A DNA stretch of 64,000 nt from Paenarthrobacter histidinolovorans (GTDB lineage: Bacteria; Actinomycetota; Actinomycetes; Actinomycetales; Micrococcaceae), in NCBI RefSeq assembly GCF_014647595.1, contig NZ_BMPM01000004.1, positions 57,762-121,761 on the forward strand. The letters are read 5' to 3'. The notes beneath the pieces are model-generated. The model had not been told where the DNA came from. It saw nothing but the letters and a program-made list of their open reading frames with translations, and did no database searches. Of the stretch, positions 1-9,383 are shown piece after piece; position 1 is the stretch's first letter, and each line of letters begins with the position of its first letter. A program made the position numbers and the translations under genes.

Positions 1-1331
1 ACGCCGAACTGCTTGGCCGGGCGCCGGAAAACAAGATGGAACCACGTCTTGCCCCGCTCTTCCGTGCCATGGACGTGCTGGGTGAGCCGAACAAGGCCTT
101 CCCGATCATCCACATCACTGGCACCAACGGCAAAACATCCACTGCCCGCATGATCGAAGCTGGTTTGCGCGCCCACGGACTCAGCACCGGCCGCTACACC
201 AGCCCGCACCTGTCCAAGGTCACGGAGCGCATCAGCATTGACGGTGAGCCGGTACCGGACGCGACGTTCGTTCGCATCTGGGACGAAATCCGTCCCTATC
301 TGGAAATCGTGGACAACGAACTCGTTGCGGACAACCAGCCCCGGCTGACGTACTTCGAGTGCCTGACCATCCTTGGTTTCGCGGTGTTCGCGGACCAGCC
401 GGTGGATGTCGCAGTGATTGAAGTCGGATTGGGCGGCATCACTGATGCCACCAACGTCGGAGACGGCCAGGTCTCGGTCATCACGCCGATCTCGCTGGAC
501 CACACGGACCTCCTGGGTGAGACCACCGAGGACATCGCCTACGAGAAAGCCGGAATCATCAAGGCCGGTGGCTTCCTGGTAAGTGCGGCCCAGCCAGTGG
601 ACGCGGCGCAGGTCCTGCTGGAAAAAGCACGGGAAGTTGACGTGCCTTTCCGCTTCGAGGGCGTTGAGTTCGGTGTTGAATCCCGCAGCGTGGCTGTGGG
701 GGGCCAGGTCCTGACCATCCAGGGACTTGCCGGGCGCTACGAGGACCTTCTGCTGCCGTTGCACGGTGCCCACCAGGCCGAGAACGCCGCCGTTGCCGTG
801 GCTGCCCTCGAGGCTTTCTTTGGCGGGGGAGAGAAGGAACTGGACGCCGAGGTACTCAAGGAAGCATTCGGCACCGTGACATCACCTGGCCGGCTGGAAG
901 TCGTGAGGACCGCGCCCACTGTGGTGGTTGACGCGGCCCATAACCCGGACGGCATTCGTGTCACGGCGGAGGCAATCCAGGAGGCCTTCACCTTCAGCAA
1001 ACTGGTGGTGGTGGTTGGGGTCCTGCGCGAGAAAGATGCCGAGGAGATCCTGAAGACGCTAAAGGAATCCCTTGGTGGACTCGCCGAGGAGTTCTGTTTC
1101 ACGCAATCCAACTCGGCCCGTGCAGTTCCGGCCGGAGAACTCGCAGAGCTGGCGGTGGATCTTGGCTTTGGCGAGGACAACGTCCACATCGCCGAAAAGC
1201 TCGACGACGCCATTGAGTGGGCGGTTGAGCGGGCCGAATCAAACGATGACCTCGCCGGTGGTGTCCTGGTGACAGGCTCCATCACGGTGGTGGCCGAGGC
1301 CCGGATCCTGCTGGGAAAGGCGAGTGCCTAG
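1..1331 (+). CDS. folC: Folylpolyglutamate / dihydrofolate synthase, 5' truncated
   Basis: Bifunctional Mur-ligase-family enzyme that adds glutamate to dihydropteroate or folates using ATP in the cytoplasm. The reading frame is open from base 3, and the residues before the first ATG (36) already look like FolC (AELLGRAPENK), so the real start lies upstream of the window. The ATP-binding loop GTNGKTS begins about 28 residues after that Met, followed by the family motif SLDHTDLLG and a C-terminal Mur-ligase domain (VVVDAAHNPDG). It is tightly followed by the DUF4233 gene, the usual folC-DUF4233-ndk order of Micrococcaceae, suggesting one transcript. Confidence 0.95.
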   Translation, partial: AELLGRAPENKMEPRLAPLFRAMDVLGEPNKAFPIIHITGTNGKTSTARMIEAGLRAHGLSTGRYTSPHLSKVTERISIDGEPVPDATFVRIWDEIRPYLEIVDNELVADNQPRLTYFECLTILGFAVFADQPVDVAVIEVGLGGITDATNVGDGQVSVITPISLDHTDLLGETTEDIAYEKAGIIKAGGFLVSAAQPVDAAQVLLEKAREVDVPFRFEGVEFGVESRSVAVGGQVLTIQGLAGRYEDLLLPLHGAHQAENAAVAVAALEAFFGGGEKELDAEVLKEAFGTVTSPGRLEVVRTAPTVVVDAAHNPDGIRVTAEAIQEAFTFSKLVVVVGVLREKDAEEILKTLKESLGGLAEEFCFTQSNSARAVPAGELAELAVDLGFGEDNVHIAEKLDDAIEWAVERAESNDDLAGGVLVTGSITVVAEARILLGKASA

Positions 1332-1332
1332 C

Positions 1333-1785
1333 ATGGCGAAAATGACCAAAGCGCAGCGCGAATGGCGTCCCGGCATGCCGAAGAAGCGCCGGTCCACCAA
1401 AGTGATGTTCGCGTCCACGGTGCTGCTGCTCGAAGCCTTTGTAGCCTTCTTCGGCACCTTGGCCGTGTTCGGCCTGAAGCGCGGCGAAGTCGATCCGGGC
1501 ATCATCCTGGGCGTCGGAATTGCCCTGAGCGTGGTGCTTGTCCTTGCCTGTGCCGTGCTGTCCAAGCCGTGGGGCATCGCCCTTGGCTGGGTGCTGCAGG
1601 TAGTGCTGATCCTGACGGGATTGGCCGAACCCATGATGTTCATTGTCGGCATCCTGTTCGCTATTTGCTGGTGGTACGGGATCCGTGCCGGCATGAGGAT
1701 CGACCGCGAGGTGGCCCAGCGGGACCGTGAACAGGCTGAATGGGACGCTGCCCACAGTGAAGAAACAGGCCCGCAAACCCCGTAA
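1333..1785 (+). CDS. DUF4233 membrane protein
   Basis: About 150 residues with a basic N-terminus (KKRRSTK) and four hydrophobic segments, so an integral membrane protein with a short charged C-terminus. DUF4233 proteins are found between folC and ndk in many actinobacteria; their role is unknown. The ATG at 1333 sits just after the folC stop. A GTG at 1324 in the same frame would overlap folC by eight bases, and purine-rich GGGAAAGG at 1313-1320 could serve either start. Family assignment rests on context plus topology. Confidence 0.8.
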   Translation: MAKMTKAQREWRPGMPKKRRSTKVMFASTVLLLEAFVAFFGTLAVFGLKRGEVDPGIILGVGIALSVVLVLACAVLSKPWGIALGWVLQVVLILTGLAEPMMFIVGILFAICWWYGIRAGMRIDREVAQRDREQAEWDAAHSEETGPQTP

Positions 1786-1827
1786 ACTGGCTGGGAAAAC
1801 CACCGAACACATCACATTGGAGCAACT

Positions 1828-2247
1828 GTGAGCACTGAACGGACCCTTGTCCTGGTCAAGCCCGACGGCGTGGCCCGCAACCTGGGCGGCAGCATCCTCG
1901 CCCGCATCGAGGCCAAGGGCTACACCCTGGTTGAGCTGAAGAAGGTCAACGCCACCCGTGAGCTGCTGGAGCAGCACTACGAGGAACACGTGGGCAAGCC
2001 CTTCTACGAGCCGCTGGTCGAGTTCATGCTGAGCGGACCTGTCATCGCTGCCGTTTTCGAGGGCCACCGTGTCATCGAAGGCTTCCGGTCACTGGCTGGA
2101 ACAACGGATCCGACGACGGCGGCTCCGGGCACCATCCGTGGCGACTTTGGCCGCGATTGGGGCCTGGCGGTCCAGCAGAACCTCGTCCACGGTTCCGATT
2201 CCATTGATTCGGCCGAGCGCGAGATCAAGATCTGGTTCCAGAGCTAG
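1828..2247 (+). CDS. ndk: Nucleoside diphosphate kinase
   Basis: Transfers the gamma-phosphate of ATP to nucleoside diphosphates through a phospho-histidine, balancing NTP and dNTP pools. The 139-residue length is typical. Visible motifs are the N-terminal TLVLVKPDGV strand and the active-site segment NLVHGSDS with the catalytic His near residue 121. The start is GTG with TTGGAG at 1817-1822 upstream. It is the last gene of the folC-DUF4233-ndk run and ends just before a strong hairpin terminator. Confidence 0.98.
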   Translation: MSTERTLVLVKPDGVARNLGGSILARIEAKGYTLVELKKVNATRELLEQHYEEHVGKPFYEPLVEFMLSGPVIAAVFEGHRVIEGFRSLAGTTDPTTAAPGTIRGDFGRDWGLAVQQNLVHGSDSIDSAEREIKIWFQS

Positions 2248-2266
2248 CTGCACCTCACCGAAACTG

Positions 2267-2307
2267 CAGATAAGGCCAATGTTCATCGCGAACATTGGCC
2301 TTATCTG
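2267..2307. terminator. Bidirectional hairpin terminator
   Basis: A perfect 18-bp inverted repeat (2267-2284 and 2290-2307) with a five-base loop, ATCGC. It lies between the converging ndk and VKOR genes and can stop transcription from both sides. There is no long T-run, so it may act as a bidirectional or processing hairpin. Confidence 0.85.
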
Positions 2308-2324
2308 TCATCTGGCGGAGACTT

Positions 2325-3110
2325 TTAGTAGCCGGACGTCCCTGCGAAAACGTGGATGAAGGCGAAGAAGATCGTGGCGATGACCGCGACATACAGCAGA
2401 GCCACAATGATCCAACCGGAATCGCCCAGCAACTTGGTCAAGCCTGGCGGTGCCTTGATGACCCCGTGGGAGATATTCCGGATGGTCACCCACACAAAGA
2501 GGGGGATCATGACGGCCCACACCACCATGCAGAACGGGCACAGCACATTGATGACGTACAAGGCCTGGGACCACAGCCAGACGACGAACGCAAACCCGAG
2601 GGTTACGCCCGCCTGCAGTCCAAGCCAGTAGCCGCGGGAGAACCTGGCGCCGGCGAGGAGGCCCATGGCCGTGGTGATGATGACGGCAAAGGCGACGATG
2701 CCGATGAACATGTTGGGGAAGCCGAACACGGAGCTTTGTGGTGTTTGCATCACCGCGCCACAGGAAATCCATGGGTTTACATCGCAGACCGTCACGTGGT
2801 TGGGGTCCTTAAGGACTTCCAGCTTCTCCAGGACCAACGCTCCTGACGCCAGCCAACCGATGACTCCGGTGACCAGCAGGAGCCAGGCGAATGGCTTGTC
2901 GCGGACAGTCCTCGGCAACCTCTCCTGCTGTGCGGACGATTCCCCCGCAGTGGTGGAGGTTTTGATGGCAGGGTTTTCCCTGGCGGTGCTCGGCATCGCG
3001 GATCTGATCCTTTTCGACGTTGTGCCCCGGCGGGCCGGGGAGGTCTCTTGGGAGGATTCTAGCGCCGCTGGCTGGGCGCCGCGCCCAGCTTGTCCCGAAC
3101 CGGACGACAC
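2325..3110 (-). CDS. Vitamin K epoxide reductase (VKOR) family protein
   Basis: Integral membrane quinone oxidoreductase; actinobacterial VKOR homologues re-oxidise DsbA-like proteins to form disulfides in exported proteins. After a polar N-terminus of about 70 residues come TM segments and the VKOR cysteines: CDVNPWISC in the first loop and the redox pair CPFC in a later helix. The C-terminus is a further TM helix. No fused thioredoxin domain is seen. GTG at 3110 has AGGA four bases upstream; an in-frame ATG at 2996 would remove 38 disordered residues and give a more usual length of about 223, so the start is uncertain. Confidence 0.9.
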   Translation of the reverse strand: MSSGSGQAGRGAQPAALESSQETSPARRGTTSKRIRSAMPSTARENPAIKTSTTAGESSAQQERLPRTVRDKPFAWLLLVTGVIGWLASGALVLEKLEVLKDPNHVTVCDVNPWISCGAVMQTPQSSVFGFPNMFIGIVAFAVIITTAMGLLAGARFSRGYWLGLQAGVTLGFAFVVWLWSQALYVINVLCPFCMVVWAVMIPLFVWVTIRNISHGVIKAPPGLTKLLGDSGWIIVALLYVAVIATIFFAFIHVFAGTSGY

Positions 3111-3466
3111 AGCGTCCTAACGGGCGATGTCGCGCGGGTGTGAGAGAATGAACATGGCTGGAAGCCGACCCACATTCGGATTCCGGTCCGGTGACTTGTT
3201 CCCAAGACCGCCAGTATGAGCTGGGCATGCCCGGATCACGTCGATCCTCGGTAGGCCCGCCATAACAATGGACGGCACCTGGTTGTGGCAGCAGAACAAC
3301 GGGTTTCAGAACTAAGCCGCCGGCCTTCCAGGGCTGCCGCACCCCAATGATGGTGCGAACCGGAAGGTATACTACCGACTTCTGTCAACGCCTGCGGGTT
3401 TTGACAATATTTGCCCCTCTGGGCGCCGGATGTGGCGGCGTCGCTGGGGCAGGAGTGTTGCCACAT
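3111..3466 (+). promoter_or_regulatory. Leader and promoter region upstream of rne
   Basis: A 356-base gap between the divergent VKOR and RNase E genes without a convincing gene. It holds a consensus-like -10 element TATACT at 3368-3373 but no good -35 at the right spacing, a TTGACA at 3401-3406 without a clear -10, and a 10-bp palindrome GGGCATGCCC at 3223-3232. An open frame in the rne phase runs from 3347, but its residues look like leader sequence. A long 5' UTR, as in other RNase E genes that autoregulate, is possible but not shown. Confidence 0.4.
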
Positions 3467-6400
3467 ATGGATAATGACCAGGTTGTAGCCGTTAATGATG
3501 AGGCAGCTCCCGCGGAAACCGCGGAAGCGCCCAAGAAAACCACCCGGACCCGGCGCAAGGCTGCGCCCAAGGCAGTTCCAGACGTAGAGACGCCTACTGC
3601 CGAGGCCCCCGGGGTGGCCGAAATTCCCGAGGCCGAAGCCAAGCCCGTGCGCCGCACGCGCTCCCGCAAGAAAGTGGAACCGGCCGAGCCCTTGCCGGGC
3701 CTCGGCGATGAAACGAACGCCGGCCAGGAAACCGCTGCCGAAACCCAGCCCGAAGCCGCCGCTGAAACCGCCCCCGAAAAGCCGGTCCGCCGTCGTCGTA
3801 CTGCCAAGCCCAAGGCCGAGGCAGCGGAGGCGCCCGCAATCGCCGAAGTCGTGGAAGAAACCACGACGCCGGAGGCTGGCTCCCAGCCGGCGGAACCTGC
3901 CGCTGCTGGATCTGCCCCTGAAGAATCCGAGGCTGTGGAAGAGGCTCCGGCTGAGGAAGCCGCTCCCACCGCTGCCACGTCGCTGTTCATGGAGCCGGTC
4001 TCCATCACCTCCATGATTTTCCAGGCACCGGACCTCACCACGGTCCCGCGCGTTGCAGCCCTGGAAGAGAAGGATGACGAGCCGGAAGACGACGCCGAAG
4101 CTGGCGCCGACGGCGAGCTGGACGAGGGCGGCAGCCGCCGTCGTCGCCGCAGCCGTGGCCGCCGCGGGCGCCGGGGTACTGAACGCGACGAGAACGACAC
4201 TGACGACAGCAATGATTCCGGGGACGACGAAGCTCCCGTAGCCGAAACCCTCGAAGAAGGCGTCACGTCGCGTCGCCGTCGTCGTCGCCGCCGTGGCGAC
4301 CAGGACCTTGAACTGACCGGCGGTTCGGATGATGATCCGCCCAACACAGTAACCCGCGTGCGGGCTCCCCGGCCCATCACGGAGACAGCTCCTTCAAACC
4401 GCGTCGCCAGCGTCAAGGGCTCCACCAGGCTCGAGGCAAAGAAGCAGCGTCGGCGCGAGTCCCGTGAGACCGGACGTCGTCGCCAGGTGATCACCGAAGC
4501 CGAGTTCCTGGCACGCCGCGAGTCCGTGGACCGGCAGATGATCGTCCGCCAACGCGACGACAGAATCCAGATCGCGGTCCTTGAAGACGGCGTTCTTGCC
4601 GAGCACTTTGTGTCCAAGACCCAGCAGGACTCCCTGATCGGCAACGTGTACCTCGGCAAGGTCCAGAATGTCCTGCCGTCCATGGAAGCTGCTTTCGTTG
4701 ATATCGGACGCGGCCGCAACGCGGTGCTGTACGCCGGTGAAGTCAACTGGGACGCAGTCAACCTTGAGGGCCAGCCCCGCCGGATTGAAAATGCACTGAA
4801 GTCGGGCGATTCCGTCCTGGTCCAGGTCACCAAGGATCCGGTAGGCCACAAGGGTGCCCGCCTCACCAGCCAGATCTCACTTCCGGGCCGCTACCTTGTG
4901 TACGTTCCTGGTGGATCCATGACCGGCATCTCCCGCAAGCTGCCGGACGTGGAGCGCAACCGCCTCAAGCGGATCCTGAAAGACCGTCTGCCGGAAAACG
5001 CCGGAGTCATCGTCCGTACGGCCGCTGAAGGTGCGTCGGAAGAAGAACTGACCCACGACATCAACCGCCTTCGCGCGCAGTGGGAGGGAATCGAAGGGCA
5101 AGCTTCCTCCACCAAGGTGCTGGCACCGGAACTGTTGTATGGCGAACCTGACCTCACCATCAAGGTTGTACGCGACGTCTTCAACGAGGACTTCTCCAAG
5201 CTGATCGTCTCCGGTGACGACGCCTGGGACACCATCGAGGCCTACGTGACGTATGTTGCTCCCGACCTCGTGGGACGCCTCGAAAAATGGACCAAGGATC
5301 AAGACATCTTCGCTGCATGGCGCATCGATGAGCAGATCCACAAGGCCCTGGAACGCAAGGTCTTCCTGCCATCCGGTGGCTCGCTGGTCATTGACCGTAC
5401 CGAAGCCATGACCGTGGTGGACGTCAACACCGGCAAATTCACCGGCAGTGGTGGAAACCTGGAAGAGACAGTCACCAAGAACAACCTTGAAGCTGCCGAA
5501 GAAGTCGTTCGCCAGCTTCGCCTGCGTGACATCGGCGGCATCATTGTCATCGACTTCATCGACATGGTCCTGGAATCCAACCGCGACCTCGTCCTCCGCC
5601 GCATGGTGGAATGCCTGGGCCGCGACCGTACCAAGCACCAGGTAGCTGAAGTAACGTCACTGGGACTTGTCCAGATGACCCGCAAGCGCATGGGCACCGG
5701 TCTCCTTGAGGTCTTCGGCGAGCAATGCGAGCACTGTGCAGGCCGCGGTGTCGTGACCCACGACGAGCCCGTTGAACATCGCCGCGCCAACGTCGTGGCC
5801 GCCGAACAGCACCGTCCGCACGCCGAGGCACAGCAGCCCACAGCCCGTACGGAGCGCAAGCGCCGCCGTGGCAAGGGTGGAACCCAGGGAACGGTCGAAG
5901 CACCGGCCCAGGTCCACTCGACGCCGTCCACCCCTGCGGCACCGGCAGCACACACCGAAACCCAGGATCCCGCCCGCCAGGCAAAAGCGGAAGCAACCAG
6001 GGCTGCGCTGGCGACGATTGCTGCGGCCGCGCATGCAGCCCACCTTCATGACGACGAAATCCACAAAGCAGAAGAGCAAGCCCGTGCGGCCGGAGAGCAT
6101 GATGGCGACGCCGGGTCTGTCTCCGCTGCATCGACGGAGCAGGAAGCAGCGGCCCACGACGCAGCCGTCCGCGAAGCGCGGTCCACTCCGGTGCTGCGTT
6201 TTGGCGGCGAAGAGGTTGCCTTGCCTTTCGTTGAGCACCACGACGAGCCGCAGGCAGCCGAACCGGCCATGAGCCTGGACCGTCTGGCCGAAGCTTTCTC
6301 ACACCTTGGCGCGGCTCCGTCGTCTGAGGTCGGGAACGCTACGGAAGCTGTGGAGGCACCGAAAGCTGCGGAGTCACCGAAAGCTGCGGGCGCCGCGAAG

Positions 6401-6643
6401 GCTGCTGCGCCGGCTGTCGAGGAAGCCCCCGCCGCGTCTCGGGGTCGTCGTAGCCGGCGGAACCGCAGCGCAAGCAGGGCCCAGGGTGCGGCCAACGAGA
6501 CCAGCGTTGAGCACCACGACGTAACTGCCACGGCCGCGAAGGGATCGGCGCACGAGTCCAAGGCGCCTGCCGAAGCGGTCAGGAAAGCGGCCTCGGATGA
6601 ACCCATCATCCTGGGGGTCGGCGTACCGGCCTCCGAACTCTAA
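3467..6643 (+). CDS. rne: Ribonuclease E/G
   Basis: Endoribonuclease for rRNA/tRNA maturation and mRNA decay. From ATG 3467 (AGGAG at 3451-3455) the protein has 1058 residues. Residues 1-380 are low-complexity, first Ala/Glu/Pro-rich, then with Arg blocks (SRRRRRSRGRRGRR), as in actinobacterial RNase E. An S1-like RNA-binding segment starts near 390 (VYLGKVQNVLPSMEAAFVDIG). The catalytic domain carries the metal ligands D652 (VVDVNTGKF) and D696 (IDFIDM), then the Zn-link CEHC at 754-757, in place of the usual CPxC. The last 280 residues are again disordered, probably a scaffold. It is transcribed alone and followed by a terminator. Confidence 0.95.
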   Translation: MDNDQVVAVNDEAAPAETAEAPKKTTRTRRKAAPKAVPDVETPTAEAPGVAEIPEAEAKPVRRTRSRKKVEPAEPLPGLGDETNAGQETAAETQPEAAAETAPEKPVRRRRTAKPKAEAAEAPAIAEVVEETTTPEAGSQPAEPAAAGSAPEESEAVEEAPAEEAAPTAATSLFMEPVSITSMIFQAPDLTTVPRVAALEEKDDEPEDDAEAGADGELDEGGSRRRRRSRGRRGRRGTERDENDTDDSNDSGDDEAPVAETLEEGVTSRRRRRRRRGDQDLELTGGSDDDPPNTVTRVRAPRPITETAPSNRVASVKGSTRLEAKKQRRRESRETGRRRQVITEAEFLARRESVDRQMIVRQRDDRIQIAVLEDGVLAEHFVSKTQQDSLIGNVYLGKVQNVLPSMEAAFVDIGRGRNAVLYAGEVNWDAVNLEGQPRRIENALKSGDSVLVQVTKDPVGHKGARLTSQISLPGRYLVYVPGGSMTGISRKLPDVERNRLKRILKDRLPENAGVIVRTAAEGASEEELTHDINRLRAQWEGIEGQASSTKVLAPELLYGEPDLTIKVVRDVFNEDFSKLIVSGDDAWDTIEAYVTYVAPDLVGRLEKWTKDQDIFAAWRIDEQIHKALERKVFLPSGGSLVIDRTEAMTVVDVNTGKFTGSGGNLEETVTKNNLEAAEEVVRQLRLRDIGGIIVIDFIDMVLESNRDLVLRRMVECLGRDRTKHQVAEVTSLGLVQMTRKRMGTGLLEVFGEQCEHCAGRGVVTHDEPVEHRRANVVAAEQHRPHAEAQQPTARTERKRRRGKGGTQGTVEAPAQVHSTPSTPAAPAAHTETQDPARQAKAEATRAALATIAAAAHAAHLHDDEIHKAEEQARAAGEHDGDAGSVSAASTEQEAAAHDAAVREARSTPVLRFGGEEVALPFVEHHDEPQAAEPAMSLDRLAEAFSHLGAAPSSEVGNATEAVEAPKAAESPKAAGAAKAAAPAVEEAPAASRGRRSRRNRSASRAQGAANETSVEHHDVTATAAKGSAHESKAPAEAVRKAASDEPIILGVGVPASEL

Positions 6644-6660
6644 CTGTCTTGACGGCAGGA

Positions 6661-6704
6661 GGGCCCCGCAGTTTCCGCTACCAGCGGCAATTGCGGGGCC
6701 CTTT
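6661..6704 (+). terminator. Rho-independent terminator of rne
   Basis: Ten-bp GC-rich stem (GGGCCCCGCA at 6661-6670 with its complement at 6692-6701), a second smaller stem CCGCT/AGCGG inside the loop, then TTT. It lies 18 bases after the rne stop and separates it from the thiamine riboswitch. Confidence 0.85.
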
Positions 6705-6737
6705 GCTGTCCGCCGGTGCGCTAGGCTGGGGGACTGA

Positions 6738-6815
6738 CACGGGGTGCCAGGCGATGGGCCAGGCTGAGATCCAAACCCGTTGAACCTGTCCGGTTAGCAC
6801 CGGCGAAGGGATGTC
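6738..6815 (+). promoter_or_regulatory. TPP riboswitch (THI element)
   Basis: The conserved blocks appear in order: GGGGTGCC at 6741-6748, GGCTGAGAT at 6762-6770, ACCCGTTGAACCTG at 6775-6788, and CCGGTTAGCACCGGCGAAGG with GGATGT just after. This is the thiamine pyrophosphate aptamer. The ATG of the thiD-tenA gene follows four bases after the aptamer, and there is no separate expression-platform hairpin, so ligand binding most likely sequesters the ribosome binding site (GAAGGGATG) and represses translation. Confidence 0.95.
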
Positions 6816-6818
6816 CCC

Positions 6819-8336
6819 ATGGCCGCATTGTCATCTTCCGCTGTGTACCCGCTGACGGCGGACCGCAGGCAAACCCCCCGGGTACTGAGCATTGCAGGCT
6901 CCGATCCGTCCGGGGGAGCCGGAATCCAGGCTGACCTGAAGAGCATCGCCGCCCACGGCGGATATGGCATGGCTGTCATTACGGCTTTGACGGCCCAGAA
7001 CACCCTGGGCGTCAGCGGTGTGCACGTGCCGCCGGTGGAGTTCCTGCGCCAGCAGTTGAACGCCGTCAGCACCGATATCGTGATCGATGCCGTCAAGATC
7101 GGGATGCTCGGCGACGCGGCGGTTATTGACGAAGTGCGCAGCTGGCTCGAATCGGTGCGTCCCGCCGTCGTGGTTCTTGACCCGGTGATGGTAGCCACCA
7201 GCGGTGACCGCCTGCTCACCGACTCCGCCGGAGATGCCCTCCGTGCTCTGCTGCCGCTGGCGGACCTGATCACGCCCAACCTGCCCGAGCTTGCCATCCT
7301 GCTGGGGGAACCGGAAGCCACAGACTGGGCATCGGCGTTGGAGCAGGGCAAGCGCCTGGCGGCTGAATGCGGAAATACAGTATTGGTCAAGGGCGGTCAT
7401 CTGGCTGGCTCGGAATGTCCCGACGCCTTGATCAACACCAGTGGGTTGTTGCGGCAGGACGTCATCGAAGTTGCAGGTCCCAGGATCGAGACCAGGAACA
7501 GCCACGGCACAGGATGTTCCTTGTCGTCGGCACTTGCTACCGTGCAGGCGCGCACGGGTGACTGGGAGGCCTCATTGCGCGAGGTGAAACCGTGGCTGCT
7601 CCAAGCACTCAGGGTTGCCGGCAACCTGGAAGTGGGCCGGGGCAACGGGCCCGTGGACCACTTCCATCACCAGCGTGTCCTCCAGCCCGGGGGATTTGCC
7701 ACCACCTTGTGGAAGGAAGCTGTCCCGGAGCTTGAGAGAATCCACGGCCTCAACTTCATCCAGGAACTGCAGTCGGGGCAGCTGCCGGAGTGGGCGTTCA
7801 GCTACTACCTTGCGCAGGATGCCATCTACTTGAATGGCTATTCCAGGGTTCTCGCCCGTGCAGGCGCCTTGGCGCCCACTGAGGAAGAACAGCTGTTCTG
7901 GGCCAAAAGCTCACGGCAGTGCCTGGAAGTGGAATCGGAACTGCACAGGAACTGGTTGAGTTCCCGCGAGGCATCGGACGTCACCGGGCCGGTCACCAAG
8001 GCGTATGTGGACCATCTGCTGGCCACCTCGGCATCCGGCAGCTACGCGGTGCTCCTTGCGGCGATCCTTCCGTGCTACTGGTTGTATGCGGAAGTGGGGC
8101 AAAAGCTCCATGCCGCCTTCGTGGATGCCGGAGCCCCTGCCGGACATCCCTACGCGGACTGGCTGCGGACGTATGCCGACGAGGACTTTGCCGCCGCCAC
8201 GCGGATGGCGATCAACTTCACAGATGGAGCGGCCGTTGCAGCTTCCGGGCGTGAGCGCGCTGAGATGCTCGAGGCTTTCCGGCAGTCCTGCCGCTACGAG
8301 ACGGCATTTTTCGATGCGCCCCGGCTTTACGCCTAG
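6819..8336 (+). CDS. thiD: HMP-P kinase ThiD fused to thiaminase-like TenA
   Basis: Two-domain thiamine enzyme of 505 residues. The N-terminal ThiD part (about 20-275) phosphorylates hydroxymethylpyrimidine and HMP-P; it has SIAGSDPSGGAGIQAD and the anion-hole motif HGTGC at 229-233 with its catalytic Cys. The C-terminal TenA part (about 290-505) has FSYYLAQDAIYL and a Cys at about 419 in LPCYWLY, as in aminopyrimidine aminohydrolases that salvage HMP from degraded thiamine. The fusion couples pyrimidine salvage to its phosphorylation. It is controlled by the TPP riboswitch immediately upstream and appears monocistronic. Confidence 0.95.
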   Translation: MAALSSSAVYPLTADRRQTPRVLSIAGSDPSGGAGIQADLKSIAAHGGYGMAVITALTAQNTLGVSGVHVPPVEFLRQQLNAVSTDIVIDAVKIGMLGDAAVIDEVRSWLESVRPAVVVLDPVMVATSGDRLLTDSAGDALRALLPLADLITPNLPELAILLGEPEATDWASALEQGKRLAAECGNTVLVKGGHLAGSECPDALINTSGLLRQDVIEVAGPRIETRNSHGTGCSLSSALATVQARTGDWEASLREVKPWLLQALRVAGNLEVGRGNGPVDHFHHQRVLQPGGFATTLWKEAVPELERIHGLNFIQELQSGQLPEWAFSYYLAQDAIYLNGYSRVLARAGALAPTEEEQLFWAKSSRQCLEVESELHRNWLSSREASDVTGPVTKAYVDHLLATSASGSYAVLLAAILPCYWLYAEVGQKLHAAFVDAGAPAGHPYADWLRTYADEDFAAATRMAINFTDGAAVAASGRERAEMLEAFRQSCRYETAFFDAPRLYA

Positions 8337-8721
8337 CATGACGGGACTGTTCATTAGGGCCTGAAACAGCACCGGTCCGGATGAAAAGCATGGCTTCTCC
8401 CGCGCGTCGCTGGCCTGATCACGTTAATTACCGCCAAACCCTGTAGGCTGTATGGGCACGGTGCCGGGAGAGTCCGTTACGCCTCGTGATGCAAGTCACG
8501 TGGTAGCCTCCGGTCCCGGCCTCATTTGCAGCCGAGGGTCAAACTAGCGTAATCTTGATCTTCGGTGCTTACGCCAACACTTGGGTTATGCCCCTTGGAA
8601 TTGTTCATGGGATGACTCGCGGACTTCGAACAGAAGTCCACGGCGTTGAGGCACAGCGCGAACCCAGCCTGATTCCGGTGACAGGTTCCGCACGCAAATT
8701 TAGTTATAAACGTCGAGAGAA
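8337..8721 (+). promoter_or_regulatory. rplU promoter and structured leader
   Basis: A 385-base gap without a gene. A plausible promoter is TTGCAG (8526-8531), an 18-base spacer and TAATCT (8550-8555), giving a leader of about 160 bases. The leader holds a 7-bp hairpin, GGACTTC/GAAGTCC (8621-8627 and 8633-8639). Long leaders before rplU are common in actinobacteria; whether this one binds L21 or another regulator cannot be told. The 5' part (8337-8520) shows nothing clear. Confidence 0.5.
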
Positions 8722-9042
8722 GTGAGTACCCAAGTGGTGTACGCGATTGTCCGCGCAGGCGGCCGCCAAGAAAAAGTTTCCGTTGGAGACTACGTAACGC
8801 TTAACCGCGTCCCCGGTGGAGCCGGCAGCACGCTTGAGCTGCCCGCCTTGCTCCTGGTTGACGGCGAGAAGGTCACCTCCGCAGCAGCGGAACTGGCCAA
8901 CGTCAAGGTTACGGCTGAGATCCTTGAGGACCTCCGTGGTCCGAAGATCGTCATTCAGAAGTTCAAGAACAAGACCGGCTACCGGAAGCGTCAGGGTCAC
9001 CGTCAGGAACTGACCAAGATCAAGATCACCAGCATCGCGTAA
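8722..9042 (+). CDS. rplU: 50S ribosomal protein L21
   Basis: Large-subunit protein that binds 23S rRNA near L20. It has the L21 core [18 protein letters not shown] and the basic C-terminal [14 protein letters not shown] signature; 106 residues is normal. GTG at 8722 follows GAGAGAA; an internal GTG at 8737 (start VYAIV) is also possible and is closer to many homologues. It is co-transcribed with rpmA 62 bases downstream. Confidence 0.97.
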   Translation: MSTQVVYAIVRAGGRQEKVSVGDYVTLNRVPGGAGSTLELPALLLVDGEKVTSAAAELANVKVTAEILEDLRGPKIVIQKFKNKTGYRKRQGHRQELTKIKITSIA

Positions 9043-9104
9043 CTTTCGTTACCCGCTGTTCAGGTTTTTCAGTTTCCCCAGAAATTTAGAGGCAGGCATT
9101 TCAC

Positions 9105-9368
9105 ATGGCACACAAAAAAGGCGCGAGTTCCACTCGCAACGGTCGTGACTCCAACGCACAGTACCTTGGCGTCAAGCGCTTCGGTGGTCAGGTAGTCTCC
9201 GCCGGCGAAATCATCGTTCGCCAGCGCGGCACCCACTTCCACCCGGGTGCAGGCGTCGGTCGCGGTGGCGACGACACCCTGTTCGCCCTGCAGGCCGGTG
9301 CGGTTGAGTTCGGTACTCGCCGCGGCCGTCGCGTAGTGAACATCGTTGCTGCTGCAGCTGCAGAGTAA
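9105..9368 (+). CDS. rpmA: 50S ribosomal protein L27
   Basis: Protein whose N-terminus reaches the peptidyl-transferase centre. The 87-residue sequence starts [20 protein letters not shown], lacks the cleavable N-terminal extension seen in Firmicutes, and carries [20 protein letters not shown]. The ATG is preceded by AGAGGCAGG. It is followed by a strong terminator that separates rplU-rpmA from obg. Confidence 0.98.
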   Translation: MAHKKGASSTRNGRDSNAQYLGVKRFGGQVVSAGEIIVRQRGTHFHPGAGVGRGGDDTLFALQAGAVEFGTRRGRRVVNIVAAAAAE

Positions 9369-9383
9369 CAACAAGTTCTGAAC

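Noticed and set aside
3347..3466. Forty-residue N-terminal extension of RNase E
   Set aside because: Sequence is not acidic/basic low complexity like the rest of the N-terminus; AGGAG before ATG 3467 favours the shorter form.
3385..4866. 493-residue Ser/Arg-rich minus-strand ORF over rne
   Set aside because: Antisense of the low-complexity RNase E N-terminus.
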